In this document: piece after piece, positions 10,435 to 22,799 of the stretch | How the letters are laid out: each line of letters opens with the position of its first letter | Numbering within the stretch: position 1 is the first letter of the stretch | Assembly (NCBI GenBank): GCA_013339895.1 | Contig: JABACO010000008.1 | Coordinates: 10,148,846 to 10,212,845 of the forward strand | Length of the DNA: 64,000 nucleotides | Origin: Ephydatia muelleri | Taxonomy: Eukaryota; Porifera; Demospongiae; Spongillida; Spongillidae | Direction: 5' to 3' | Made by a program: the position numbers and the translations under genes | The notes under the pieces: model-generated | Told to the model about the DNA's origin: nothing | The model's input: the letters and a program-made list of their open reading frames with translations, nothing else | Databases searched by the model: none

Positions 10435-12276
10435 GCTGGGCGTAGCAAATCTGAGCAGCCATGGCAGAGGTTGCCTGCAGTACAATTAGAGTTGACAGAG
10501 GAACAGAAGGAGACCCAGGAGGTCTTCCACAAGTTCCAGAGTATTCTGAACAAGTTGACACCTCAGAAGTTTCAGAAACTAGCAGATGCAACACTCCAGT
10601 TGAAGATCAACACAGAGGAGAGGCTGAAAGGGGTTATTGACAAAATTTTCACAAAGGTTAGGCTTTGGTCCGAAGCAGGCAGTCGTGTATATAGACTTCC
10701 ACTTTTAGGCACTAGAAGAAACAAACGTCAGTGAAGTATATGCCAATCTCTGTCGAGTGCTGGCACCATTGGCTGTTGAAACTGTAAATGCAGAAGGGAA
10801 ACCTCAGGCCGTCACTTTCAGGCGTCTTTTGCTGACCAAGTGTCAGCAGGAGTTTGAGAAGGACATGCAGGAGGATGAGGAGAGGGAGACCATGCAGAAG
10901 GGAGTAGAGACAGCAGAGACAGTGAGTCATGTGACCATCACATGGGGTATTGGGGTGACCTTGTCTCTTTCAGGAGGAGATAAGGAAACAGCGACAGACG
11001 GCTCTGGAAGCAGCTGAAGTTGCATCTCGACATCGGTTTCTAGGCAACGTTAGATTTATTGGAGAACTATATAAGATGAAGGTGTGTGTGAATGTGTGTT
11101 ATCAGTGTTGGTGTGTGTGGGTTGGACAAGTGGGGAAGGGTTCACATGGTCTCTACGCAGATACTGTCTGAATCCATCATGTACGAGTGCACGATAAGAT
11201 TGCTGAAGTCATCGTCTGATGAAGAGTCACTGGAGGGTTTTGCAGTGCTCATGACTACCACGGGAAAAGACCTGGACAAAGAGGAGGCTAAGGTTTGTGG
11301 TGTCAGTAACGACTAGAAGTAGTGTATGGATTGAAGTTCCATTCCAACATGTGTTAGAAAGCATACACAGTGTTCCATCTTTACTTAGTGCATGTTACAA
11401 CCAAAGAACGTGGTAGGAGTGTTTCAAAATTTGGAGTGTACGTAGAGAACTATTGATTTGTTTTGTTCATTCATTTTTACTTTATCCATTACGGAGATAC
11501 AGCTCAGAGGCAGATCTAGGAAAAATTTTGCAGGAGGTAATTAATGAAATTCACAAATTAACAACACAAATTAAAGGGGAACTGCCATGACTTTTATACG
11601 TTGTAATTTTATTTGTTCAATATGAAGTATCTATCAGGTTGTATGTAGATTATAGATTTCAACGTCTCAGTAAGCTCTGATGTTAATATATAGTGGTTTA
11701 AAGTTGAAAATAATGGGCGCCATGATAATTAAAGTTAAGGACCGCGTGACGTCACTGGTCACTGGTGATGAGCGATTCAGATGTTGAGGCCACAGAGGGT
11801 GAGCCTTTGGTCTACTACCATACCGTTTTGAGCCAACAAGTCATGAGTCCGACACCTCCAGCGAGAGTGATAGTGACAGTGTTTTACCAGCCGACCTTGC
11901 TGCACGTACGCGTATTGGTAACACAGCTTGGTGCTCGTGTACCAAGTGCGCTGCTCTCTCAATCGGGCCAACCGAACGCGAGTGTAGGGAACTGGCACAC
12001 ATAAGGCACCTTTTTAGTGATGTGGAGGGTCTCCAATGCATCACAGATCATCCTGAGTTTGTTGGAGCATGCCTCAATCCACTAACGTTGCGCATCGCCT
12101 TGGTAGATGTGATGGCGACAAGAGGGGATCCTATACAACTTCCTACTCCCAATAGGTAACAGGAGATTGTGTTACGCGAACTGCACTTGTAACTGTCTTA
12201 TTATAAATGCAACGTACATACACACATGCGCACGCCATGTACACATGCTTTTCTACATATAGGCAGGGGCGGATCT

Positions 12277-12307
<31 letters not shown>

Positions 12308-15300
12308 CTGGGCACCGGGGGCACGTGCCCCCCCCCCCTTCCGTTCATCTAATTATATATTCGTGTTACGTAATCGTACCGTGTAACTGCTGATGTAAAT
12401 GGTGTAGCGTATGAAAGAAGTATTAACGCTTCGCCACCGCTTGCACACCAATGAAACAGTTGTACAAATCTTCATTCAAAAGCGACCACGAAGGCTCTTC
12501 GCCTCACTGTATGACAAAAATGCATAAACTAGCTACATACTAGTATTAGTAGTACATGTACTTTCATGCTTTTGTATTAAGTGATAAGTGCTAATTTTTC
12601 ATTATCAATGTGTGTCAGTATTGCTATATTGCTCAAAGCTTCCGCACTTCGCGCGGGAGGGGGCACATCCCCCTCCCGCACCCACCCCTTTCCTAAATTT
12701 CTGGATCCGCCCCTGATAGGTCATATTGTCACACAGCGTATCGACAGTTTATATGGTGGACTTTCAATATCCGATATCATTTATGGAGATATCCGTCAAA
12801 TGGAGCACAAGTAACCACTGAAACGAGCGATCGATATTACCGGTATCACGACATGTCGTATTTACGTATGCTAGTTGAAAAGCATGACAAAAACTTACCT
12901 GATGAAGCAGAGATGGTTTTTTTGGGGGGCAAACGACACCCTTTAGGCACTTATTATCACGATTCATACACCCCTTGGCAATGCAGTGAGGCATTCTCTA
13001 TATGCGCACAATGGATTTCTGAGACCAGTGACGTAGACCATCTTAAATTTTAATAAAAACATGGTGACCAAATTTGTTGTGTTGTCTTGAATTTATCTTG
13101 ATTATAAAAGCAAATATTTAACACATCATATTTGCAGTTCTTATGTTTTACTCAAATGCTATAGACTGAGATAACATTATTTTTTCATGGCAGTTCCCCT
13201 TTAACAACGATGAGATTTGATTCATAACGATTAGTCGTTATACAAAGATTTGAACAGTCTTCTGGGATTCTTTTTGATAAAATGGGCCACAATTTCTTTT
13301 GGGTCTATGTCCAGGTTCGAGTTGATATTGAATAACGTTAATGCTGCAAGGTGATCTTCTTCCATTCGGTTACGTAAAATGGGTCTTTATTCTTCTCAAT
13401 GCAGAGAAAGATCTTTCTGCTTCTGAACTACTTACCAGATAAATGCAACCTATTTCAATTACCACTCTTATATTAGGAAAATATATCGGCATCGGCATGA
13501 GGAAGACTACAAATCAAGTTATTCGGGAGAGGTGTACTGTTGGATGCTCGAGACTTCCATTGGAAGCACTACATTCGTCCGGAATGACTGCTCCTGTTGC
13601 CACAAGGCCAATATCATCATTTGGCATAACTGATGCAGCACCGTGTATTTCAGCTGCAGAAGAATAAGAGCAGCAAGGCTGGTCTATGCATTCGTCTTCG
13701 ATAAGCTCGTTGTTAGCGTTGGAATCTTGTCCAGGGTGAACACAAATGACCGATTCAGTCTGGGAAGGAGCAAACAGAGCCGCTTGTGGTGTACTAGGAG
13801 TAGCAGTTCACGTACATGGCGAGATTTCCACGTGTACAGGTGAATCGCAAAGACTCTGCTCACAGAAAATGCGAGCTGCACGACTCGTTAGTAATTTCCA
13901 TTTTGGTACTGAGGAGTTCCACGTTTAAAGGATCTTCATGTTCTCTCTTGTTTCGGAACAGCGCACACGCGGTAACTGCTGGTGTACTTGCACGTGGCTG
14001 TTCGCAAACTTTCTTTACCGGACAAAGCAGCATCCTAATATCAACTCCTGCTGGAGCATCGCTGCGTTTGCTGTTGCGAGTCTTGTGATTGTCACACATC
14101 GCCCTATACCTGTTGCAGTAATCAAAAACAGATGGATCGGCTCGACTCTGAAGACACTCGATAATGTAGCAAACTTGCTATTAATAGAGGCACACACGTG
14201 GCATAGTTATCACTGTGCATGTGCTACATGTATAGCTGATAACAATGCACAGCGGTCAAGCACCAGCATCGCTAGTTATAATTAATGAGACACATATTGG
14301 CGGGGGGGGGGGGGGGGTCCCCCCCCCCCCCCCTAAATCCGCCTCTGCAGCTGTGCAAAGTTAATGCACATTTCCTGGTCATTTCGCACTATTTATGCAT
14401 GCAACGCATGTTCCATTCTCCCAATCCACAATAAAAAATTAAACTTCTTTGTTCCCACCCATTCTCGCCTAAACTAAGCTAGCCATTCACGACAGTTTTG
14501 CCTCACCCAGGCAGCAAGTTTCTACCGGTAAATTGAAAGAAAGAGAAGTGGAGTGGAGAAGCATGTAATAAAGCTTTCTTATTCGATATAATGCTCATCT
14601 GCTCATCATTCTTTATACCTCTCCCACTCAGCTATGTGGCATATGTACCACTTGCAGTAACTATGGTGTCTTTTTAATGTTCAGCTCACACAGAGTGCAC
14701 TGATGCTGGTTTACACACGTTGTATAAATGGACCTGTGCAATTCACACACACACGCACATACACAGTTACACACGTGGCATAATATTATAACAGTCATGT
14801 GTAAGGTACGTCCCTCTGAACAAAATTTCTATTCAATCGAACAGCTCAAGAGGTCACTGATTTTATTCGTTTACCTACCCAATTAAGACTGGACTTCTGT
14901 TTTCCTCTGTATCATTGCATGTGTTTCACAAGCGCTGTGAAGGATTCAATTTGTCATTTAACTGGCTCTCTGTACATAACATCGAGTCCTCCCTTGAGAC
15001 ATGACTACACTCTCGGAGATACATGTAGCTACATGTAGTGTCCCATAGGATTGGTTCTCTGCACAAACACGGGATTGGTTCTCTGCACAAACACGCACAC
15101 TAACAACATAGTAATACAGTTACATGTGGCAAGGATAACACTATGCAACACAATGCACGCAAGGATTTCTCCTACCGGAAAGAGTTTAACAATGCTTTAC
15201 TATTCGACATTCTTTAAGCCTTGCCCACACACCTATGATGTCTTGTATGCAGTACCATTTGCGGTGACTCTTGTCTATTGTTTTCGGCTCACACAGAGTA

Positions 15301-18300
15301 CATGAACATGCCTGCTGGACACACTTGTAGGCACATGCACATGCTGTGTACATGGCCTGTACAAAATCTGATTTTGTCAAATGCTTCCATGAACAGATTA
15401 TTGCATATTCTTGTGCACAACACATGCATAGTACACTTGCACACACACACACACACACACAGACACGCGCACACATACACAAATACATACAACACACACA
15501 CACACACATACACACACACACATACAACACACAACACACTTATTTACACAGTTATACGTTTCATTAGCACTCTAATAATGATGGTACACTCAGTTTCTGT
15601 CTCACTGAATCTGTTCTCTGCGCATGCTTCTTGATCTATTCTATTGAACAGCTCATGAGGCCATTCCACCCTTGAGACATGACATGGGGACATGTAGCAG
15701 CATATGCACTGTAGTGTCCCATACATTGTGTCCCAATAGGACTGCCGGAGACTAGTAAAGAATAGAGGACAAGTCATAAGGGATGCCATGGCTATGGTTG
15801 GCATGTAAGAGGCTTTTTAGCTGATTGTGGTGCAGGTCTGAAATAATATTAAACTTTAACATGATATGGGACCACTGTCCTTACCTACCACAAATGATAG
15901 GGTAGCTACAGTAAAATTCATTGCCGTAGAACCATGCAGAAATATCGCCATTCAAACAAATGTACATAAATTTACTGAAAAAGCAGGCTTGTATGGCTAG
16001 GCTGGCTGTTATCTATAGTGAGGAATATTATTGTACCTACCTATCATTGCAGATTGTGGTGGGTCAGATCCCATGGTAAGTCCACACAGACATACTGTAA
16101 CAATTTCATTTTCCTGCTGCTGGCAGATTTACAGGTGAAACAGCTAGATGACAAGTGTAACTGAGGGAAAGAGGATACTTCCTAGACCTATGGGACACTG
16201 CATGTAGCTACACGTACCTATGCACATGTGGAATCTCTGTGTCACGTAGCAAGAACTATTTAACTCTTTCACGGGCAACAGCACAATATTGCGCCACAGC
16301 TGCTATGAAGTGAAACTACTTTTTTTACCTAACCATTACCATTTTTGGAGTCAACAACACATTTTTCGGAGGAAATGTTTTTTGGCTTTGTACTCGTCGA
16401 ATTTGCATGAATTGTTTAAAAAGAACGTTTTTCCGCAACATGGAAACGTGTATTCCTCACAATACCGCAATAACTGCCAACGCCTGTGAAACGTATATGA
16501 GAAATTCAACCTGTACAGAGAGTAGTAGTTATAAGGAATGCTTCTACAGAAGATACGTGAATCAATGCAGTGGAAAAATCTCAGTGAGTACAAAAACTCA
16601 ATACATAAATTGCCAGCGGCCCCTAAAAATATGCGCACAAATAGTTAAGTGTAATCCAGTGTATGTGACAATGTGTGGTGTGAGAGTGTGTGTACCATCA
16701 TCATCATCCAACTGGTTTATTGTGTGTCACATGTACTGTATGCAACGCGGGAGGCCTGAATTTGAAGCGATTTGAATACTTCTACCTGATGATATAGCCG
16801 GTTTCAACCTCGCAGTGTATCGGGCCTTGTAATGTCAGTACTGTGTTCGTGTAAGGCACCAAAATATATTTTCACATAGACAAATCATGTAGTATGAAGT
16901 GTTAAAAATAGAAAGTTGATAGCGGTAACTGTTATGATGTTATAGCGATTCAAAGGTGATGCATGTTTATAACATTTATTACGTATCCGAGGGGCAATTG
17001 TTGTGGACACTGTCATAGTATTGATTTTCATTTACAACATGTACTTTATTTAATTACATGTGTACATCTAGGTTAATGTTCAGAAAGCATTAATATCAGT
17101 AGTGGCTCTTGTTAATGCACATCGTCACTTATTGTACTCCCTCTGACCCCACCCATTTACAGCCAAGGATAAACACCTATTTTAACAGGGTAAATGACAT
17201 CATCAGAAAGGGAAAAATTTCCTCTCGAATCAAATGTGTGCTTCAAGATGTGGTGGACCTCAGAGACAACAAGTGGGTGCCACGGCAACGGCAAGTCACC
17301 ATTGATCAGATCCATCATGAGGCAGAGGATGAGGAACAGATGACCAAACAGCTGGCATCCCAGTACACGGGTAACAGTGGTATGCCACCCTACGGACGCA
17401 GGGACAGCAGACCCTCTTCCATGGAGGACAAGAGGGAGGGGAGGGGGGGCCAGAAGCCCGGGGAGGAGTGGTCCAAAGTGGGCGGAGAGAAGAGAGTCCA
17501 GCAGACATCCAGACCAGACCTGGATCGCATAAGGAGCATGAAGAAGGAGAAGGAGTCCAGTGGAGGGTTGAGGGCTGTGTCCAAGTGGGGGGCAGGCAGC
17601 AAAGTTGCTGGCACATCGAGTGCAACCGCTGAGGTGCCGATATCTTCAGAGAAACAACTGTCAAAGCCACCTGGAAGGTTGGTAGTATCTAATGCAAGCC
17701 TATCCACTACCCACCACACCCCACCTTATCTGTGTGTTATCTTCCCCAGTAGATTCTTGTCAAGAGAAAGAAATAAGAAGTCAGGTAAAGTGCCGCCAGT
17801 CTCAGTTCCTGCATCGAAGGTATCTCCCGGCACCATCCCACCAAGAAGGTCAAGTACCCACCCTGATGAGAATGCGGCCATATTGCAAGCAGTCAAGGAG
17901 ATGACGATAGGGGCAGTAGGCCAGAAAAGGTCCAGTGAACCATCATCTGAGCAACCCTCATCAGAGCTGGATGAGGCAACCATTGCCAAGAGAGCTGAAA
18001 GCATCATCGGCGAGTTTTGTGAGAATAAAGATTTGAAGGTGAGGTGGTTTGAGGAAAAGGGAGGATGGCAACATGATACCAGCATGAAACGTACATATAG
18101 TCACATGTGTACACACACTGTCACCCCTCACTGTCACACAGGAGGCTGTGGAGTGTGTGAAGGAGATGAAGTCTCCTGGGATGCTTCACGTGTTTGTCAG
18201 TGAGGCCATCAACTATGCTCTGGAGAACACCTCAGAGTGCAGACAGCTGGTGGGACAACTGTTCCACCAGCTGCTACAAGATGGCACCTTGGCTATGGAT

Positions 18301-18851
18301 AGGATGGTCGCAGGGTGTGTGGGTGTGGTTGTGGGTGGGTGGGTGTAGGTGTGGGTATGGGTGGGTGTAGGTGTGGGTATGTGTGGGTGCAGATTTACAT
18401 GTATGTGTGTTCATGGTATTTTTGTGTGTTGTGTTTATGTATGTGTGTGGGTGTGTTTATAGATGTATGTGTAGGGCACTTGCTATGCTATCCATGTTCC
18501 CATATAAAAGTGCCCACCCTACCCTTGCAGACTGGGGGAGGTTATGGACATGGCAGAAGACATTGAGATGGACGTTCCAAAGATCTGGGACTACATAGGG
18601 GAGCTCCTCTGTCCCCTTGTGGCCAACCGTACCCTCCCTCTAGGCACCCTCATCTCCACCACCTTCTCTTCCAACCTCCTCACCTCTGGGAAGGCTGCCC
18701 TGCTCACCACAAAGCTGCTCAGGCAGTGTGTGGTGGTCACTTCAGAGGAGGTGGTGTTCCAGCTGTGGTCCAGCTGCAAGGAACAGCACGACTGTCTGCA
18801 GCTGAGGCCTGAGGACCTGGAGGTGGTGAGGGGTGGGCATGTGTGTGTGTG

Positions 18852-18906
<55 letters not shown>

Positions 18907-20068
18907 AGCGATGTAAGTTGTGACAAGACAGTGAGTGTGACTGATGAGTGATACTGGGATGTGATCATCCACTGATAATGTTCCACTCTATGTGTGTGCA
19001 CACCTCTAGGGACTTGAATTCTTGTGTGTGGCTACTCACGACTTCCTTGAAGGTCTCACAGACAGGCTGAGATCTGCAAATGTCACCAATAACAAGATCA
19101 TGGACTGGATTGAGAGTGTATGTGATGTCTCCATACCTAATCTCCCCTTCATCCTCCCTCCATCTTCCCCCTAATCATTCCTCATCTTCCCCTCATCTCC
19201 CTCATCTTCCCTCATCCCCTCATCTTCCCCCTCATACCCTCATCTTCCCCCTAATCCTCCCTCATCTTCCCCCTAATCCTCCCCCTCATCCTCCCTCATA
19301 TTCCCCCTCATACCCTCATCTTCACCCTAATATAATCCTCCTTCATCTTCACCCTCACCTACTTCAAGTGTCCTTTGTCATTTCCCTCTTCACAGAGCTG
19401 CACACCAGAGGAGTGTAGGTCACCCACTTTCATCAGAACCCTCACCACTGCTATGGTACAGGGTGCAGTAACAGGTGAGGACACACCAGCATGACCTGAC
19501 AACCCTGTATGATGCTACCACAATATGTGCTTGTGTTGCAGGTAAAGGTTCCAATGCTCATTACGCAGAGGAAATGTTTCACCGGAGGTTGGTCATTCTG
19601 ACAAAACACGTCAACTCAGATGAGAATTTAGAGTTGGTGGTTCTGTTAGCTTTGCAAGCGGCAGTGGCCAAACTGGACCATCCCCCCAGTGAGCCTCTAA
19701 GAGTGGCATGCTTTAGAATTAACTGCTGTGGGTTGGGTAGTGGTGTGATAGCATGTTTGTGTGATGTGGAACGGTAGGGTGTGCTTGTGTGGTGTGGGTG
19801 GGTGCTAGCTCGTACTGGTATTACATCCCATCTTGTATCTACAGAGCTCTTATATCAGATGTTCAATGCAGTGTACGATTGTGAGGTGGTCGGAGAGAAC
19901 TCTTGCTACACGTGGAGGGACCATGCACAGGAGGGGGTGGAGGGGAAGGGCACAGCTGTCATGTCCGTAAAGGCCTTCTTTGATTGGTTGGAGAGTGCCG
20001 AAAGGGAATCTGACCCTGAAGGCACCTCTGAAAAGAGACAGCTGAGGCCTGGGGACCTGGAGGTGTAG
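10435..20068 (+). CDS. eIF4G-like gene 2: MIF4G-MA3-W2
   Basis: Exons: 10435-10656, 10709-10921, 10974-11081, 11161-11292, 17163-17677, 17750-18038, 18142-18314, 18531-18825, 19010-19117, 19396-19474, 19542-19702, 19847-20068. They join in phase to 838 residues plus stop. MIF4[45 protein letters not shown] Ser/Lys/Arg-rich linker follows. MA3: [40 protein letters not shown]2: [10 protein letters not shown] to [10 protein letters not shown]. The 5.9-kb intron after exon 4 holds several transposons. The last exon is unusual: after GTSEKR it carries QLRPGDLEV, a copy of the end of the MA3 exon, then stops. No eIF4E-binding motif is found upstream, so the product would resemble an N-terminally short eIF4G (DAP5-like layout) if expressed; the true start is not identified. 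Confidence 0.8.
11769..13053 (+). pseudogene. P2X7 receptor C-terminal-domain-like gene inside the TTAA element
   Basis: Start ATG at about 11769 gives [11 protein letters not shown]. Then, in another frame, PYRFEP, a Ser/Asp-rich stretch and [19 protein letters not shown], followed by [15 protein letters not shown]: the Cys-rich pattern of the P2X7 intracellular ballast domain, which also occurs in stand-alone invertebrate proteins. Exon 1 ends at about 12157 (AAT AG before gtaaca). Exon 2 resumes at about 12720 with TAYRQFIWW, again typical, and stays open to the stop at 13053. The remaining C-terminus is not one I recognise. The frame change near 11810 makes it likely non-functional, or the start is mis-chosen. 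A hAT-type MITE sits exactly at the exon 2 acceptor. Confidence 0.55.
12264..12715. mobile_element. Non-autonomous hAT-type element, CAGGGGCGGATC ends
   Basis: Inverted ends CAGGGGCGGATC/GATCCGCCCCTG with direct repeats ATAGG (12259-12263, 12716-12720). Contains a poly(G) tract of more than 20 next to the left end. Inserted at the splice acceptor of the P2X7-like gene. Confidence 0.75.
14353..16258. other. Non-coding stretch in gene 2 intron with an internal duplication and CA repeats
   Basis: No gene seen. Two related 0.6-0.8-kb units follow each other (landmarks GAACAGCTCAAGAGG at about 14840 and GAACAGCTCATGAGG at about 15644; CCTTGAGACATGAC at about 14993 and 15668). A CA-rich microsatellite lies at about 15438-15540. 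Block B lacks about 14045-16210. Confidence 0.6.
16259..16490. mobile_element. Candidate small MITE absent from block B
   Basis: Sequence between CTATTTAA and ATGAGAAA is continuous in block B (about 60838-60855) but interrupted here by about 230 bp with short inverted ends TTTCACGGGC/GCCTGTGAAA. Confidence 0.45.
16886..17020. mobile_element. Half copy of the TA-flanked palindromic MITE
   Basis: Diverged match to the right arm of the element at 28124-28375: GTAGTATGAAGTGTT, GCGATTCAAA, TTTATAACATTT and GGGGCAATT occur in the same order. Confidence 0.6.
18840..18904 (+). repeat. (GT)n microsatellite in the MA3-W2 intron
   Basis: About 30 TG dinucleotides directly after the donor of the last MA3 exon. 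Confidence 0.95.
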
Positions 20069-20292
20069 GGCTGGGCGTGTTGGTGTGTGGTGTGTGGGTG
20101 TGTGTGTGTGTGTGTGTGTGTGCGTGTGTGTTTGTGTTGTATGTGTGTGTGTGTGTGTGCAATGTATATGTGTGTGTTTGTGGAGTGGATGTAAGTTGTG
20201 ACAAAAGACAGTGAGTGTGAACTGGTGAGTGAATACTGGGATTGATCATCCACTGAATAATTGTTCCACTCTATGTGTGTGCACACCTCTAG

Positions 20293-21909
20293 GGACTTGA
20301 ATGCCTTGTGTGAAGCGCTCACATTCAGAATCCTTGAAGATCTCACTGACAGCTGAGATCCGGCAATGTCACCAATGACGAGATCATGGACTGGATTGGA
20401 GAGTGTAGGTGATGTCCAATTCCCTTCCCACCTCTCCATACCTCATCTTCCCCCTAATCCCCTCCTCTTCCCTTCCCTCAATCTTCCCCCTCATCCCCTC
20501 ATCTTCGAAGCCCCCAGCGAACATCATCAGCCCATCGAAGAAACCAGAGCCCCACGCCCTCAAGCACCATCCTCCCTCATTCCCCTCATCCTCCCTCATC
20601 CCCTCATCCTCCCTCATCCCCTCATCCTCCCTCATCCCCTCATCCTCCCTCCCCCTCACCATCCTCCCTCATCCCCTCATCCTCCCTCATCCCCCTCCCC
20701 TCATCCTCCCTCATCCCCTCATCCTCCCTCATCCCCCCCCTCATCCTCCCCTCATCCCCTCATCCCCCTCATCCCCTCATCCTCCCTCATCCCCTCATCC
20801 TCCCTCATCCCCTCATCCTCCCTCATCCCCTCATCCTCCTCATCCCCTCATCCTCCCTCATCCCTCATCATCCCCCTCATCCTCCCTCATCCCCTCTCCT
20901 CCCTAATCCCCTCATCCTCCCTCCCCCATCCTCCCTCATCCCCCATCCTCCCTCATCTCCTCATCTTCCCTCATCCCCTCATCCTCCCTCATCCCCTCAT
21001 CCTCCCTCATCTCCTCATCTTCCCATCCCCTCATCCTCCCCTCCCCCCTCATCCTCCCTATCCCCTCATCCCTCATCTTCATCCTCATCCCTCATCTTCA
21101 CCCAGATTCTCATTATCCTCCTCACCTACTCAAGTGTCCTTTGTCATTTTCCTTTTCACAGAGCTGCACACCAGAGGAGTGTAGGTCACCCACTTTCATC
21201 AGAACCCTCACCACTGCTACGGTACAGGGTGCAGTGACAGGTGAGGACACACCAGCAAGGCCTGACAATCCTGTATGGTGCTACCACAATATGTGCTTGT
21301 GTTGCAGGTAAAGGTTCCAATTTTCATTACGCAGAGGAAATGTTTCACCGGAGGTTGGTCATTCTGAGGAAATATGTCAACTCAGATGAAAAATTAGAGT
21401 TGGAGGTTCTGTTGGCCCTGGAAATGGCAGTGGCCAAACTGGACCATCCTCCCAGTGAGCCTCTAAGGGTTATCATGATGCATGATTAAAGGCTTCGGGG
21501 GGGGGGGGGGGGGGGGGTGTACTTATATGACTGGGAGGGTGCTAAATTGGATGTGGGAGGGTGCTAGCTTGGGTGTGGGAGGATGCTAGCTTGGGTGTGG
21601 GAGGATGCTAGCTTGGGTGTGGGAGGGTACTAGTGTTGAGTGGTATGAAGATGGTTAGCTTGTACAGGCGATGCTTCATTGAACACATCCCATCTTGTAT
21701 CTACAGAGCTCTTATATCAGATGTTCAATGCAGTGTACGATTGTGAGGTGGTCGGAGATAACTCTTGCTACACGTGGAGGGACCATGCACAGGAGGGGGT
21801 GGAGGGGAAGGGCACAGCCATCATGTCCGTAAAGGGCTTCTTCGATTGGTTGGAGAGTGCCGAAAGGGAATCTGACCCTGAAGGCACCTCTGAAGGAAGG
21901 CAATCGTGA
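20293..21909 (+). pseudogene. Second, duplicated W2 domain downstream of gene 2
   Basis: Copies of the four W2 exons: 20293 to about 20400 (broken: GGACTTGAATGC is followed by a TGA, and several indels), 21162-21240, 21308-21468 and 21709-21909 (intact, ending GTSEGRQS and stop). The unit begins at the QLRPGDLEV segment of the preceding exon, so the duplicated module runs from the end of MA3 to the end of W2. A weak in-frame donor (GAG/gtgtag at 20062) could splice to 21162 and add an incomplete second W2, but this is speculative. The 3' flank matches the gene 1 3' UTR (TAAACTTTCTGTATGTCC). Confidence 0.75.
20425..21118 (+). repeat. CCTCATCCC/CCTCATCCT tract in duplicated W2 intron
   Basis: Long pyrimidine-rich array of CCCTCATC-type units; a shorter version is at 19140-19370 in the corresponding intron of the first W2. 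Confidence 0.95.
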
Positions 21910-22432
21910 TTGATGTAAACTTTCTGTATGTCCAATACCATATTTTGGGTGCCCTATGGTAGCATCATTGCGTCCTATTTGTAAATGTGAAATTTATTAT
22001 CAATTTTCAGAACACTTTGTCTAATTTAAACTAGCTACCCACATGGTCTACATGTACTTTCGTTTAGTTCTGTTACTGTTAACATCGCACTGCGTGCACA
22101 CTTGATCACTGGTCCATATACGAGCAACAAGAGCAAGTCGTTTTAACTCCATATACGTCTTACATGCATCAGGTCTGCCGGTACAGTATTCGTCTACACA
22201 TCACGCTCATAAACTATAGCATCTTATTTGCTATCCGTGTTCAGTTACTTGTATGTGTGTGACTCTGTGTAAACTTTGTGGTCAAGCGGTACTTCAGACT
22301 TTTTAAAGATTTAAATACATGTACCTTTCCACATATAATGCAAACCCCAAAATAATTTTTATTATAGGTGTATCATAACATACTCTATTATGATGCCAAA
22401 AAGAGAAATAAATCAAAATACCACTTTTTCAG

Positions 22433-22504
22433 ATGGGGAAGGGCACAGCTGTCATGTCCGTAAAGACCTTCTTCGATAGGTTGGAGAATGAATCTGACAT
22501 AGAG
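22433..22504 (+). pseudogene. W2 last-exon fragment
   Basis: After an AG acceptor the sequence encodes [20 protein letters not shown], a diverged piece of the eIF4G W2 last exon, then a donor-like GTGAAG and a TG microsatellite. It has no accompanying exons. About 520 bp of non-coding DNA separate it from the preceding stop. Confidence 0.7.
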
Positions 22505-22517
22505 GTGAAGGCTAGCG

Positions 22518-22695
22518 TGTGTGTGTGTGTGTGTGTGTGTATGTTTGTGTGTATGTGTGCATGTGTGTGTGGTGGTATGTGTGTGTATGTGTGCATGTGT
22601 GTGTGGTGGTATGTGTGTGTATGTGTGCATGTGTGTATGTGTGCATGTGTGTGTGGTGGTGTGTGTATGTGTGCATGTGTGTGTGTTGTGTGTGT
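22518..22695 (+). repeat. TG-rich microsatellite
   Basis: GTGTGTATGTGTGCATGTGTGTGTGGTGG units in tandem. Confidence 0.95.
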
Positions 22696-22799
22696 GTTGT
22701 ATTCACTCGCTAATTGTTCTTACAATACTAGACTCATTTCTATAGTTATAATTAAGCATAACTGCAGTCTCTACATAATCGTGCAGTGCATTACACTGC

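Larger units (their letters stand above)
11575..13200 (+). mobile_element. TTAA-flanked transposon (Kolobok/piggyBac-like) with 16-bp TIRs
   Basis: Perfect terminal inverted repeats AGGGGAACTGCCATGA, flanked by TTAA on both sides (11571-11574, 13201-13204). Block B at about 59980 shows the empty site with a single TTAA. TTAA duplication is known for piggyBac and Kolobok; the AGGG start fits Kolobok better from memory. No transposase is recognised; the cargo is a P2X7-C-terminal-like gene. Confidence 0.85.
11505..14347 (-). mobile_element. hAT-type element with 5-bp duplication, containing other insertions
   Basis: Ends are CAGAGGCAGATC (left) and the inverted AAATCCGCCTCTG (right), flanked by direct repeat CAGCT (11500-11504, 14348-14352). 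A poly(G)/poly(C) tract abuts the right end. The reverse strand carries transposase pieces: an N-terminal part with [16 protein letters not shown] (about 13600) and a C-terminal dimerisation part with [16 protein letters not shown] (about 13400); the middle is missing. The TTAA-flanked element at 11575-13200 is inserted in it. Block B has a copy from 59912 whose right end is deleted. Confidence 0.7.
6939..16850 (+). repeat. Segmental duplication block A (partner 50206-61325)
   Basis: Starts with GTATGCGACAAGCTAAGG and runs to about GGGCCTTGTAATGT. Matching landmarks occur in the same order in the partner block: eIF4G promoter and exon 1, GTGTCTAGGAGAG minisatellite, CGGBP1-like hAT fragment, GGAGTGGAGGGAGCTGATG minisatellite, four MIF4G exons, a CAGAGG-ended hAT, and a terminal tract with CATCATCATCATCCAACTGG. 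Insertions and deletions distinguish the two. Confidence 0.85.

Noticed and set aside
12764..12994. Minus-strand frame starting [11 protein letters not shown], at first sight like a THAP start
   Set aside because: The following Cys/His spacing does not fit THAP and it lies opposite the P2X7-like exon, which has better support.
15186..15539. Cys/Val/Met-rich open frames over TG/CA repeats (also at 18742, 22388, 22512, 34149, 57716)
   Set aside because: They are translations of dinucleotide microsatellites and have no independent coding signal.
20366..21184. 272-codon Pro/Ser/Leu-rich frame
   Set aside because: Created by the CCTCATCCC repeat in the duplicated W2 intron; its end is the antiphase reading of a W2 exon.
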